In this document: in pieces, positions 54,671 to 63,108 of the stretch | Numbering within the stretch: position 1 is the first letter of the stretch | How the letters are laid out: each line of letters opens with the position of its first letter | From: SZAS-79 sp963844255 | GTDB lineage: Bacteria > Pseudomonadota > Gammaproteobacteria > Burkholderiales > SG8-39 | DNA length: 64,000 nucleotides | Assembly (NCBI GenBank): GCA_963844255.1 | Contig: CAWJNP010000041.1 | Span: 81,167-145,166 of the forward strand | Direction of reading: 5' to 3' | Position numbers and translations under genes: made by a program | Notes under the pieces: generated by a model | The model's input: the letters and a program-made list of their open reading frames with translations, nothing else | The model's database searches: none | Told to the model about the DNA's origin: nothing

Positions 54671-55225
54671 CTACCCCAGCTTCGGCAACGGTACTGCGTC
54701 TTCGGGGAGGGGATGCCTGTCCACGTTGAGGACCATCGATACCATCGTGTAGTAGCCACAGGCGCCGATGAGGTCTATCACGCCGCGTTCGCCGAACAGG
54801 TCTGCCGCCCTCTTGTAGGTCGCATCGGTGACCGACTTGTCCTTGTTCAGCTCGGTGCAGAAATCGTAGACTGCAGCCTCGTCATCCTGCATCCCGGCCG
54901 GGCGCTTTCCCAGCGCAAGTTCATCAGTGATTCTCTGGCCGAGGCCTGCCGCGAGTGCCAACCGCCGATGCGCGTACCACTCGTACTGTGCGGTCCAATA
55001 GCGCGCAACCACCAGGATCGCAAGTTCGTTCAGACGACCGGGCAACGAACTCCTGAAGCGCACATATTCGCCCACCCGCTGGACGCGGTCTGCCAGGTCG
55101 GGGCTGCGCAGCAAGGCGTTGAAGGGGCCGCGGGCACCGCCACGCGGCCCGGAAACGATGCCCTCGTAGGCTTTGCGCTGCTCGTCGGACATTTCGGATT
55201 TTTCCAGCGTTTTGAAGCGTTGCAT
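54671..55225 (-). CDS. carboxymuconolactone-decarboxylase-family protein
   Basis: 184 residues of the AhpD/CMD helical fold. GPFNALLRSPDLADRVQRVG and LNELAILVVARYWTAQYEWY are present. The CxxC pair of AhpD is missing at the YEWYAHRR position, so it is on the CMD side and not an alkylhydroperoxidase. It is probably catabolic. It stands alone after a long palindrome. Confidence 0.8.
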   Translation of the reverse strand: MQRFKTLEKSEMSDEQRKAYEGIVSGPRGGARGPFNALLRSPDLADRVQRVGEYVRFRSSLPGRLNELAILVVARYWTAQYEWYAHRRLALAAGLGQRITDELALGKRPAGMQDDEAAVYDFCTELNKDKSVTDATYKRAADLFGERGVIDLIGACGYYTMVSMVLNVDRHPLPEDAVPLPKLG

Positions 55226-55270
55226 GGGATGCCTCTAGGTGAAGTCAGTGACGAATTCGAATTTCTCAGG

Positions 55271-55323
55271 TCTCCTGTTTTTGTGCGGGTACGGTGAAGC
55301 CGTACCCGCACAAAAACAGGAGA
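55271..55323. repeat. perfect 24-bp inverted repeat, 5-nt loop
   Basis: The left arm (55271-55294) begins TCTCCTGTTTTTGTGCGGG and the right arm (55300-55323) is its exact complement. Outside the GC-rich core the left arm carries T5 and the right arm A5, the reverse of a normal bidirectional terminator. It lies between two minus-strand genes. Confidence 0.95.
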
Positions 55324-55362
55324 TTGGTTGCTCTCAAGTACCGCTCAGGCGTAAGCAGTCGC

Positions 55363-56106
55363 TCAGTGCGCCTCCAGCAAACGCCCCCAGCCCCGGATCC
55401 TGTCCGCGATGCCGTTCGTCCTCAGCGCATGCCAGTAGATCGCGGCATTGATCGCAAGTATCGGTTTGGCTCGCTCCGTCTCCATCTTTGCCGCCAGTGC
55501 CCCGAACGCGAGGTTGGTTCCCACCTGAATCACCGCATCGACGTCATCGCCGTCGAGTTCGTCGACGGCTGCGCGCAGCTGGTCCGGCTGCGCATGCGCA
55601 ATCAGCACGGGCGACGCGCATTTGAGGCCTTTGATGCGTTTTACGGTGTAGCCGGATTCCTCGAAGAATTTCTGCACGTTGCGGTCGCCCACGGGAAAGT
55701 AGGGTGTCAGCACCGCGATCCGCTTTACGCCGAGCTGGGCAAAAGCCGCGTCGCACGCCCCCGCGCCGCCGGTGACCCCGAGGCCGGTATGCGCCTCGAG
55801 TTCGCTGGTGAGCTTGCGGCTCGCCGCCAGCCCGCCCCAGAACGTCTCGACCGAGATTCCGAGGACGATGTGGTCGGGTTCGCAACTCATCGCGCTGTCC
55901 ACGGCTTCGAGTTGCGCTGCGGCGATGTTTTCGACCAGTTGCCTGAAATCCTCGTCGTTGCGCAGCGGATCGTTCGGAATCCGGATGCGGCTGACATGGT
56001 TGGTGATCCCGCCGGGGCGCATTGCGTCGAATTCGGGTTGCACGCTGGTGTTGGTGGAGGGAATCAGAACCGCGAACTTGCGTCGCCATCCGAGCGAATC
56101 GGTCAC
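55363..56106 (-). CDS. maleate isomerase/arylmalonate-decarboxylase-like protein
   Basis: 247 residues of the Asp/Glu racemase superfamily. LIPSTNTSVQPEF, GISVETFWGG and GVTGGAGACDAAF match the maleate-isomerase/AMDase branch. The second catalytic position, usually Cys in a CTNL-type motif, reads VGTNLAFG, so a normal two-Cys racemase mechanism is unlikely. The substrate is probably a small dicarboxylate. It may form a unit with the Mth938-like gene, which ends 24 bp upstream. Confidence 0.75.
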   Translation of the reverse strand: MTDSLGWRRKFAVLIPSTNTSVQPEFDAMRPGGITNHVSRIRIPNDPLRNDEDFRQLVENIAAAQLEAVDSAMSCEPDHIVLGISVETFWGGLAASRKLTSELEAHTGLGVTGGAGACDAAFAQLGVKRIAVLTPYFPVGDRNVQKFFEESGYTVKRIKGLKCASPVLIAHAQPDQLRAAVDELDGDDVDAVIQVGTNLAFGALAAKMETERAKPILAINAAIYWHALRTNGIADRIRGWGRLLEAH

Positions 56107-56130
56107 GGTCGGCCTCTCATGGAAGGGGTG

Positions 56131-56568
56131 TCATGAAAACAGCAACGCGGCCGCGACTTTCCTCTCTTCGGCCATGAGGATGTTGTAGGTCCGGCAGGCG
56201 GCCTGCATGTCCATCACTTCAAGGCCGATCTGCGCCTCGGCCAGCGCGCGGGTCAGGGCCGGATGCGGAAAGCGCAGCGTGTCGCCTGTTCCAAGCAGCA
56301 CGACTTCGGGACGCAGCGCGGTGATCTGCGCGAAATCCTCGGGCGACAACGCGGCGAAACTCCCGGCGCTCCAGGGCAGCAGTTTTTCCGGCATCACAAT
56401 CAGGGCCGACTCATGGCGCTGCGCGTTCACGAGCACGTATCCCCTGCCGTAGCCGGTGAAGGTATTCAGGCTGGTTGGCCCGGAAGCATGCAGTTTCAAG
56501 TCGGGAGGCGGCAGGGCGCAGAGTGAACGGAGAATTGAGGCCGGAGGCGCGAAAGCGTAGAATTCCAT
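56131..56568 (-). CDS. Mth938-like domain protein (DUF498/NDUFAF3 type)
   Basis: 145 residues. LNTFTGYGRGYVLVNAQRHE and the later PEVVLLGTGDTLRFPHP and GLEVMDMQAACRTYNILMAE are the conserved blocks of this small fold, whose mitochondrial member NDUFAF3 assists complex I assembly. Its bacterial role is unknown. It is divergent from alaC by 48 bp. Confidence 0.85.
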   Translation of the reverse strand: MEFYAFAPPASILRSLCALPPPDLKLHASGPTSLNTFTGYGRGYVLVNAQRHESALIVMPEKLLPWSAGSFAALSPEDFAQITALRPEVVLLGTGDTLRFPHPALTRALAEAQIGLEVMDMQAACRTYNILMAEERKVAAALLFS

Positions 56569-56616
56569 ATTTTTTCAGTGCCTTAACGCCGCACCGAACC
56601 AACAAAATCGAAACCC

Positions 56617-57806
56617 ATGCGCGAGTTTAGCCGAATCAAACGCCTGCCGCCGTACGTGTTCAACATCACCGCCGAGCTGAAGATGGCGGCACGCCGGCGC
56701 GGCGAGGACATCATCGACCTGTCGATGGGCAACCCCGACGGACCGACGCCGCAGCACATCGTCGACAAGCTGGTCGAGGCGGCGCAGCGGCAGGATACGC
56801 ACGGCTATTCGGTGTCCAAGGGCATTCCGCGGCTGCGCCGCGCCATCTGCGACTGGTACCAGCGGCGCTACGGCGTGGAGTTCGATCCGGATTCGGAGGC
56901 CATCGTCACGATCGGCTCCAAGGAAGGGCTCGCGCACCTGATGCTGGCGACGCTCGAGCGCGGCGATACGGTGCTGGTGCCGAATCCGCGCTATCCGATC
57001 CACATCTACGGCGCGATCATCGCCGGTGCCGACATCCGCTCGGTGCGCATGACGCCGGGCGTGGATTTCTTCGCGGAGACCGAGCGCGCGATCCGCGAGC
57101 TGATTCCCAAGCCGAAGATGCTGATTCTCGGGTTTCCGTCCAATCCCGACGGCGATGTGCGTCGAACTGGAATTCTTCGAGCGCATCGTCGCGCTGGCCA
57201 AGCGCCACGACATCATGGTGGTGCACGACCTCGCGTACGCCGACATCACCTTCGACGGCTAGAAGGCGCCGTCGATCATGCAGGTGCCGGGCGCGCGCGA
57301 CGTGGCGGTCGAATTCTTCACCATGTCGAAGAGCTACAACATGGCGGGCTGGCGGATCGGCTTCATGGTCGGCAACAAGGAACTGGTGAACGCGCTGGCG
57401 CGCATCAAGAGCTATCACGACTACGGCACGTTCACGCCGATCCAGGTGGCATCGATCGTGGCGCTGGACGGTCCGCAGGACTGCGTCGAGGAGATCCGCG
57501 CTCAAGTACCAGAAGCGCCGCGACGTGATGGTGAAGGGCTTGCACGAGATCGGCTGGATGGTCGAGAACCCGAAGGCCTCGATGTACGTCTGGGCGAAGA
57601 TTCCCGAGCCCTACGCGCACATGGGCTCGCTGGAATTCGCCAAGAAGCTGCTGCGAGGACGCCAAGATCGCGGTGTCGCCCGGCATCGGCTTCGGCGACT
57701 ACGGCGACGACCACGTGCGCATCGCGCTGATCGAGAACGAGCACCGCCTGCGCCAGGCGGTGCGCGGCATACGGAAATGTTCCACAAGGACGGTCTGCTG
57801 AAATGA
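56617..57806 (+). CDS. alaC: alanine aminotransferase AlaC-like (four indels and an amber codon)
   Basis: A PLP-dependent class I aminotransferase of about 395 residues. REFSRIKRLPPYVFNITAEL, MGNPDGPTPQHIVDKL and the PLP-Lys segment FTMSKSYNMAGWRIGF identify AlaC, which makes alanine from pyruvate. To read it through one must remove a base near 57147, 57501 and 57651, add one near 57773, and read TAG at 57260-57262 as TGG (DGWKAPS expected). Such density points to poor sequence locally; decay with a second alaC elsewhere is the alternative. hom starts 4 bp before its stop. Confidence 0.8.
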
Positions 57807-59152
57807 AGCCAGCTTCCAGCCGGGCGAGCAAGCCGCAGCTGAACCCGATCCGCGTGGGCCTGCTCGGCATCGGCACGGTCGGCGGCGGCACCTGGGAGGT
57901 CCTGCGCCGCAACGCGGACGAGATCCAGCGCCGCGCCGGCCGCGCGATCCGGATCACCATGGTCGCCGACAAGGCGGTCGAGCGGGCGCGCGCCATCGTC
58001 AAGGGCAAGGCGAAGGTGGTCGAGCGACGCGTGGCGAGGTGGTCCGCTCGAAGGACGTCGACATCGTCGTCGAACTGATCGGCGGCTACACGATCGCGAA
58101 GGACCTGGTGCTCGAGGCGATCGACAACGGCAAGCACGTGGTGACCGCGAACAAGGCGCTGCTCGCCACGCACGGCAACGAGATCTTCGCCGCCGCGCAG
58201 AAGAAGGGCGTGATGGTCGCGTTCGAGGCCGCGGTGGCCGGCGGCATCCCGATCATCAAGGCGCTGCGCGAAGGCCTGACCGCCAACCGCATCGAATGGA
58301 TCGCCGGCATCATCAACGGCACCTCCAACTTCATCCTGTCGGAGATGCGCGACAAGGGCCTGCCGTTCGCCGATGTGCTGACGCGAGGCGCAGGCGCGCG
58401 GCTATGCCGAGGCCGATCCGACCTTCGACATCGAGGGCGTCGATGCGGCGCACAAGCTGACCATCATGAGCGCGATCGCCTTCGGCATCCCGATGCAGTT
58501 CGGCAAGGCGTATACCGAAGGCATTTCCAAGCTGACCCAGGACGACATCCGCTACGCCGAGGAACTCGGCTACCGCATCAAGCTGCTCGGCATCACCAAG
58601 CGCGCGAAAGCCGGCATCGAACTGCGCGTGCATCCGACCCTGGTCCCGACGCGGCGCCTGATCGCCAATGTCGAAGGCGTGATGAACGCCATCCTCGTGA
58701 AGGGCGACGCGGTCGGCCCGACGCTGTACTACGGCGCAGGCGCCGGCAGTCTGCCGACCGCCAGCGCGGTGGTGGCCGATCTGGTCGACGTGACGCGTCT
58801 GATCACTGCCGATCCGGATCACCGCGTGCCGCACCTTGCGTTCCAGCCGGACCAGCTCTCGAACATTCCGGTTCTGCCGATGGGTGAGGTGGAAACTTCG
58901 TACTACCTGCGCATGCGCGTGGTCGATCGTCCCGGCGTGCTCGCGGACCTCACGCGCATCCTCGCCAAGGCGTCGATCTCGATCGACGCCATGGTGCAGA
59001 AGGAGCCGGGGGAGGGGGAGAGCCGGGTCGACATCGTTCTGCTCACGCACCGCGCGATCGAAAAGAACGTGAACGGCGCAATCGCGAAGATCGAGAAGCT
59101 CTCCACGGTAGTCGGCAAGGTGACCCGCATCCGACTGGAAGAACTGCTCTAG
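57803..59152 (+). CDS. hom: homoserine dehydrogenase (three insertions)
   Basis: About 448 residues. The NAD loop GLLGIGTVGGGT, VTANKALLATHGNEIF, AGIINGTSNFILSEM and the C-terminal ACT domain (YYLRMRVVDRPGVLADLTRI) define Hom. Removing two bases near 58027 and 58040 (giving SDAWEVVRS) and one near 58384 (ACG[C]GAG, giving LTEAQARGYAEAD) restores the full enzyme. It reduces aspartate semialdehyde to homoserine, the branch to Thr and Met. The ACT domain implies threonine feedback. thrC follows with a 1-bp overlap. Confidence 0.88.
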
Positions 59153-60564
59153 TGAACTACATCAGCACCCGGGGCGGCGCCGCCCCGCAGCGTTTCACGG
59201 CCATCCTGCTCGAGGGACTGGCGGCCGACGGCGGTTTGTTCATGCCCGAAAGCTACCCGCGCATCGACGCCGGTGAAATGCGCGCGATGCGTGCAATGTC
59301 CTATGCCGATCTTGCGTTCACCATCCTGTCGAAGTTCGCCGACGACCTGCCTGCGGCCGACCTGAAGGCGATGGTCGACCGGACCTACACCAGGGAAATC
59401 TTCGGCTCGGACGAGATCACGCCGCTGAAGACGCTCGCTCCCGGCCTGCATATCCTCGGGCTTTCCAACGGCCCGACGCTCGCGTTCAAGGATCTGGCGA
59501 TGCAGTTGCTCGGAAACCTGTTCGAGTATGTGCTGGCCAGGCGCGGCGAGGAACTCAACATCCTCGGCGCCACCTCGGGGGACACTGGGTCGGCCGCCGA
59601 GTACGCGATGCGCGGCAAACGCGGCATCCGTGTCTTCATGCTCTCCCCGCACGGACGCATGAGCCCGTTCCAGACCGCGCAGATGTTCTCCCTGCAGGAC
59701 CCGAATATCTTCAACCTGGCCGTGCGCGGGGTGTTCGACGATTGCCAGGACATGGTCAAGGCGGTTTCGAACGACGCGGCGTTCAAGGCACGGTACCGGA
59801 TCGGCACCGTGAACTCGATCAACTGGGCACGCATCGCGGCCCAGGTGGTGTATTACTTCAAGGGTTACTTTGCGGCGACCGAGCGGAATGACCAGTCGGT
59901 GTCATTCGCGGTGCCCTCGGGAAATTTCGGCAACATCTACGCAGGGCACATTGCACGCTCCATGGGGCTGCCGGTCAGGCGCCTGATCCTTGCGACCAAC
60001 GAGAACAACGTGCTCGACGAGTTCTTCCGCACTGGTCAGTACCGGATCAGGAAGAGTACCGAGGTGCATGCAACCTCGAGTCCATCGATGGATATTTCGA
60101 AGGCATCCAATTTCGAGCGTTTCGTAGCCGACTTCACGGGCCGTGATGCGCAGCGCCTGAAGGCGCTTTGGGGGGATCTCGAGGTGAAGGGGGCGTTCGA
60201 CCTTTCCGGTGCGGACTTCGTCGCGCGCATCGCGGAAACCGGTTTCTGCTCCGGTTCGAGCACGCACGCCAATCGCATCGCCACGATCCGCGGCATTCAC
60301 GAGGACTACGGCGTGATGGTGGATACGCATACGGCGGACGGCATCAAGGTCGGACTCGAGCATCGCGAGCCGGGCGTGCCGCTGATCTGTCTCGAAACGG
60401 CGCAGCCGGCAAAGTTCGCGGAAACGATCCTTGAGGCGCTGGGGCGCGAACCGGGCCGGCCGGCCGGCTATGAAGACATCGAGGCGCTTGCGCAGCGTTT
60501 CGAGGTGATCGATGCGCGGGCGGACCAGGTGAAGGAATTGATCGCAGCGACGACCGCGCTCTGA
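59152..60564 (+). CDS. thrC: threonine synthase
   Basis: 470 residues. MNYISTRGGAAPQRFTAILL, the PLP-Lys segment PTLAFKDLAMQ, and GATSGDTGSAAEYAMRGKRG are typical. It converts phosphohomoserine to threonine. GTG 59152 overlaps the hom stop by one base and has no ribosome site of its own, so it relies on coupling. Unlike alaC and hom it has no break. Confidence 0.97.
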   Translation: MNYISTRGGAAPQRFTAILLEGLAADGGLFMPESYPRIDAGEMRAMRAMSYADLAFTILSKFADDLPAADLKAMVDRTYTREIFGSDEITPLKTLAPGLHILGLSNGPTLAFKDLAMQLLGNLFEYVLARRGEELNILGATSGDTGSAAEYAMRGKRGIRVFMLSPHGRMSPFQTAQMFSLQDPNIFNLAVRGVFDDCQDMVKAVSNDAAFKARYRIGTVNSINWARIAAQVVYYFKGYFAATERNDQSVSFAVPSGNFGNIYAGHIARSMGLPVRRLILATNENNVLDEFFRTGQYRIRKSTEVHATSSPSMDISKASNFERFVADFTGRDAQRLKALWGDLEVKGAFDLSGADFVARIAETGFCSGSSTHANRIATIRGIHEDYGVMVDTHTADGIKVGLEHREPGVPLICLETAQPAKFAETILEALGREPGRPAGYEDIEALAQRFEVIDARADQVKELIAATTAL

Positions 60565-60580
60565 GCGGGAGGTAGTCCAC

Positions 60581-62128
60581 ATGGCTGGGGACGAGATGAT
60601 TGGCGAAATGTTCCGGCAGTTCCTCCGTCCGGAGACGCCCTATCTGGTCGGCATTGCCTTGCTGCTGCTGGTACTGCTGACCCGATTCCGGCCGGCGGAG
60701 AAGGAGTCCTACCGGAACACGCTGTGGTTGTTCGCTGCGGGCCTGGCAGGTCAGTTCGCCAGTGCTTCGGTCGACGTGATGCAATTCGCGCGTACCGGCG
60801 AAGTGTTGCTCGCAGTATCCACGGTGGTCGTCTCGGTCGCGTTCGTGCGTTTGTGCGGCTTTGCACTTTTCCGCCTGATGTTGCCGCTGGTGCGCCTGCG
60901 CACGCCGCGCATCGTCGAGGATCTCGTCATCACCGGTGCCTATGCGGTCCTCGCCCTGGTTCACCTGCGTGGCGCGGGGCTCGAACTGGGCGGAATTCTG
61001 GCGACATCGGCTGTGGTCACCGCAGTACTGGCATTCGCCATGCAGGATACGCTTGGCAACGTACTGGGCGGCCTCGCGCTGCAACTCGACAATTCGATCA
61101 AGGTCGGCGACTGGATCAAGGTCGACGAGGTGGTGGGACGCGTGGCGGACATACGCTGGCGTTTCACATCAGTGGAAACGCGAAACTGGGAAACGGTGGT
61201 CATACCCAACAGCGTCCTGATGAAGGGGAAGTTCCTCGTTCTGGGCAAGCGCGAGGGGGCGCCGGTGCAGTGGCGGCGCTGGATCCGCTTTCATGTCGAT
61301 CCCGGGGTGCCGCCGGCGCGCGTGATCGCGGCCGCGGAGGCCGCGATCCGTGAAGCCGAGATTGCGAATGTCTCGCGAGACCCGCAGCCGAACTGTGTCC
61401 TGATGGGCTTTGACGAAGGCAATCTGAATTTTGCACTGCGTTATTTCCTGACCGACCTGGTCCGGGACGATCCAACGGATTCTGCGGTCCGCGTCCATCT
61501 CTTCACCGCTTTCCAGCGTATCGGCATACGGATCGCCGAGCCCCAGGAAACGATTCATCTTGTCGAGGAAGACGAGGCGCACGCGGAGGCCGTCAAGAAG
61601 CGCGAACTGCAGAGAAGGCTGGTGGCGGTCAAGGGCGTGGACCTGTTCTCCAGCCTTTCGGCGGAGGAACGTGCCGCCGTCGTCGAGCGTCTGCAGTACG
61701 CGCCGTTTGCCGGCGGTGACGTGATCACCCGGCAGGGCAATACTTCGCACTGGCTGTACATCATCGTCTCGGGCGAGGCCGAGATCGTGCGCGATAACGC
61801 CCAGGATGCAGGCGGAGGGCGGGTGCGCCTGGGCAAAGTGTCCGCCGGCGGATTCTTCGGCGAGATGGGAATGCTGACCGGGGCGCCGCGCACCGCCACC
61901 GTGATCGCGCTGACCGATGTCGAGTGCTACCGCCTGGACAAGGAGTCGTTCCGCGGGTTGCTGACTACGCGGCCGCAGATCGCGGAGGAGATCAGCCGCA
62001 TCGTCTCGGCGCGCGCCCAGGACACGGAACGCGCCGACAGCGCGGCGGCAGCCTACGCTGCCGGCCAGCGCGAAAAGCGCGGCGACCTGCTGAACAGCAT
62101 GCGCAAGTTTTTCGGCCTTTCGAGCTAG
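60581..62128 (+). CDS. MscS-type channel with C-terminal cyclic-nucleotide-binding domain
   Basis: 515 residues. Four or so membrane helices occupy the first 155 residues, the last (TSAVVTAVLAFAMQDTLGNV) being the MscS pore helix. The MscS beta domain follows (DWIKVDEVVGRVADIRWRFT), and a cNMP domain at about 355-475 (FAGGDVITRQGNTSHWLYII, GGFFGEMGMLTGAPRTATV). This fusion is the bacterial cyclic-nucleotide-gated (bCNG) class, which generally responds to nucleotide more than tension. Confidence 0.9.
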   Translation: MAGDEMIGEMFRQFLRPETPYLVGIALLLLVLLTRFRPAEKESYRNTLWLFAAGLAGQFASASVDVMQFARTGEVLLAVSTVVVSVAFVRLCGFALFRLMLPLVRLRTPRIVEDLVITGAYAVLALVHLRGAGLELGGILATSAVVTAVLAFAMQDTLGNVLGGLALQLDNSIKVGDWIKVDEVVGRVADIRWRFTSVETRNWETVVIPNSVLMKGKFLVLGKREGAPVQWRRWIRFHVDPGVPPARVIAAAEAAIREAEIANVSRDPQPNCVLMGFDEGNLNFALRYFLTDLVRDDPTDSAVRVHLFTAFQRIGIRIAEPQETIHLVEEDEAHAEAVKKRELQRRLVAVKGVDLFSSLSAEERAAVVERLQYAPFAGGDVITRQGNTSHWLYIIVSGEAEIVRDNAQDAGGGRVRLGKVSAGGFFGEMGMLTGAPRTATVIALTDVECYRLDKESFRGLLTTRPQIAEEISRIVSARAQDTERADSAAAAYAAGQREKRGDLLNSMRKFFGLSS

Positions 62129-62156
62129 GCCGGGACCTCATCCGGAGACCCCACGC

Positions 62157-63092
62157 ATGCCCAACCACCACACGCTCTCTGCTTCTCCAGACACGGTTCA
62201 CTGGGGATACTTCGATGCCCGGCTCGCGCCCCGGCTGACCGTCGATTCCGGGGACACGGTCACCCTGCACTGCGTATCCGGCGGGCCGGGGGAGGTCGGC
62301 GCCAGGCCGGACCTGTTTGCGGAACATCGCGCGATCCTGGACACGGTCAAACCGTATTTGGGGCCGCATATTCTCACCGGCCCGGTGGCGGTGCGCGGCG
62401 CACAGCGCGGCGACACGCTCGAGGTTCGCATCAAGGACGTGCAGTTGCGTGCCGACTGGTCCTACAACGGAATCAAGCCCCTGCGCGGCACGCTGCCGGA
62501 GGATTTTCCGATGCTGCGCATCCTGCAGATTCCGCTCGACAGGAAACGTATGACCGCAACCCTGCCGTGGGGACCGACGCTACCGCTGCGGCCGTTCTTT
62601 GGAATCATGGCGGTCGCGCCGCGCGCCGAATACGGCGCCGTATCCTCGATCGAGCCGCGCGAATTCGGCGGCAATATCGATAACAAGGAACTGGTCGCAG
62701 GCACCACCCTGTACCTGCCGGTATGGGCCGATGGCGCGCTGTTTTCGGCGGGTGACGGCCACGCGGTGCAGGGGGATGGCGAAGTGAACCTGATGGCACT
62801 CGAAACACCGATGAGCGGGACCTTCGAGCTGATTCTCCACAAGCGAACAAACCTTGTGTTCCCACGGGCGGAGACTCCCACGCACTACATCGCCATGGGA
62901 ACGGACCCGGACCTCGACGATGCCGCCAAGCAGGCGCTCCGCGAAATTATCAAATGGCTGGTCGAGCTCAAGGGCTGGGCGGCGGAGGACGCCTATACGT
63001 TCTGCAGCCTCGCCTGCGACCTGCGCGTGACCCAACTGGTCGACGGACACAAGGGCATCCACGCAATGGTCGCGAAGAAACTTCTGGACTGA
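62157..63092 (+). CDS. acetamidase/formamidase family hydrolase
   Basis: 311 residues. GPVAVRGAQRGDTLEVRIKD, the metal-binding SAGDGHAVQGDGEVNL and ALETPMSGTFEL are conserved in FmdA/AmdA. It would release ammonia from a short amide. It is 16 bp before an amidase-family gene on the same strand, so the pair probably takes up nitrogen from amides. Confidence 0.88.
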   Translation: MPNHHTLSASPDTVHWGYFDARLAPRLTVDSGDTVTLHCVSGGPGEVGARPDLFAEHRAILDTVKPYLGPHILTGPVAVRGAQRGDTLEVRIKDVQLRADWSYNGIKPLRGTLPEDFPMLRILQIPLDRKRMTATLPWGPTLPLRPFFGIMAVAPRAEYGAVSSIEPREFGGNIDNKELVAGTTLYLPVWADGALFSAGDGHAVQGDGEVNLMALETPMSGTFELILHKRTNLVFPRAETPTHYIAMGTDPDLDDAAKQALREIIKWLVELKGWAAEDAYTFCSLACDLRVTQLVDGHKGIHAMVAKKLLD

Positions 63093-63108
63093 ACCCGGGG
63101 AGACGGAA

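Noticed and set aside
55271..55323. Intrinsic terminator
   Set aside because: T and A runs are on the wrong sides of the stem on both strands.
57260..57262. Recoded amber codon (pyrrolysine or suppressor) in alaC
   Set aside because: It replaces a conserved Trp by one base change in a patch full of indels; no recoding signal is visible.
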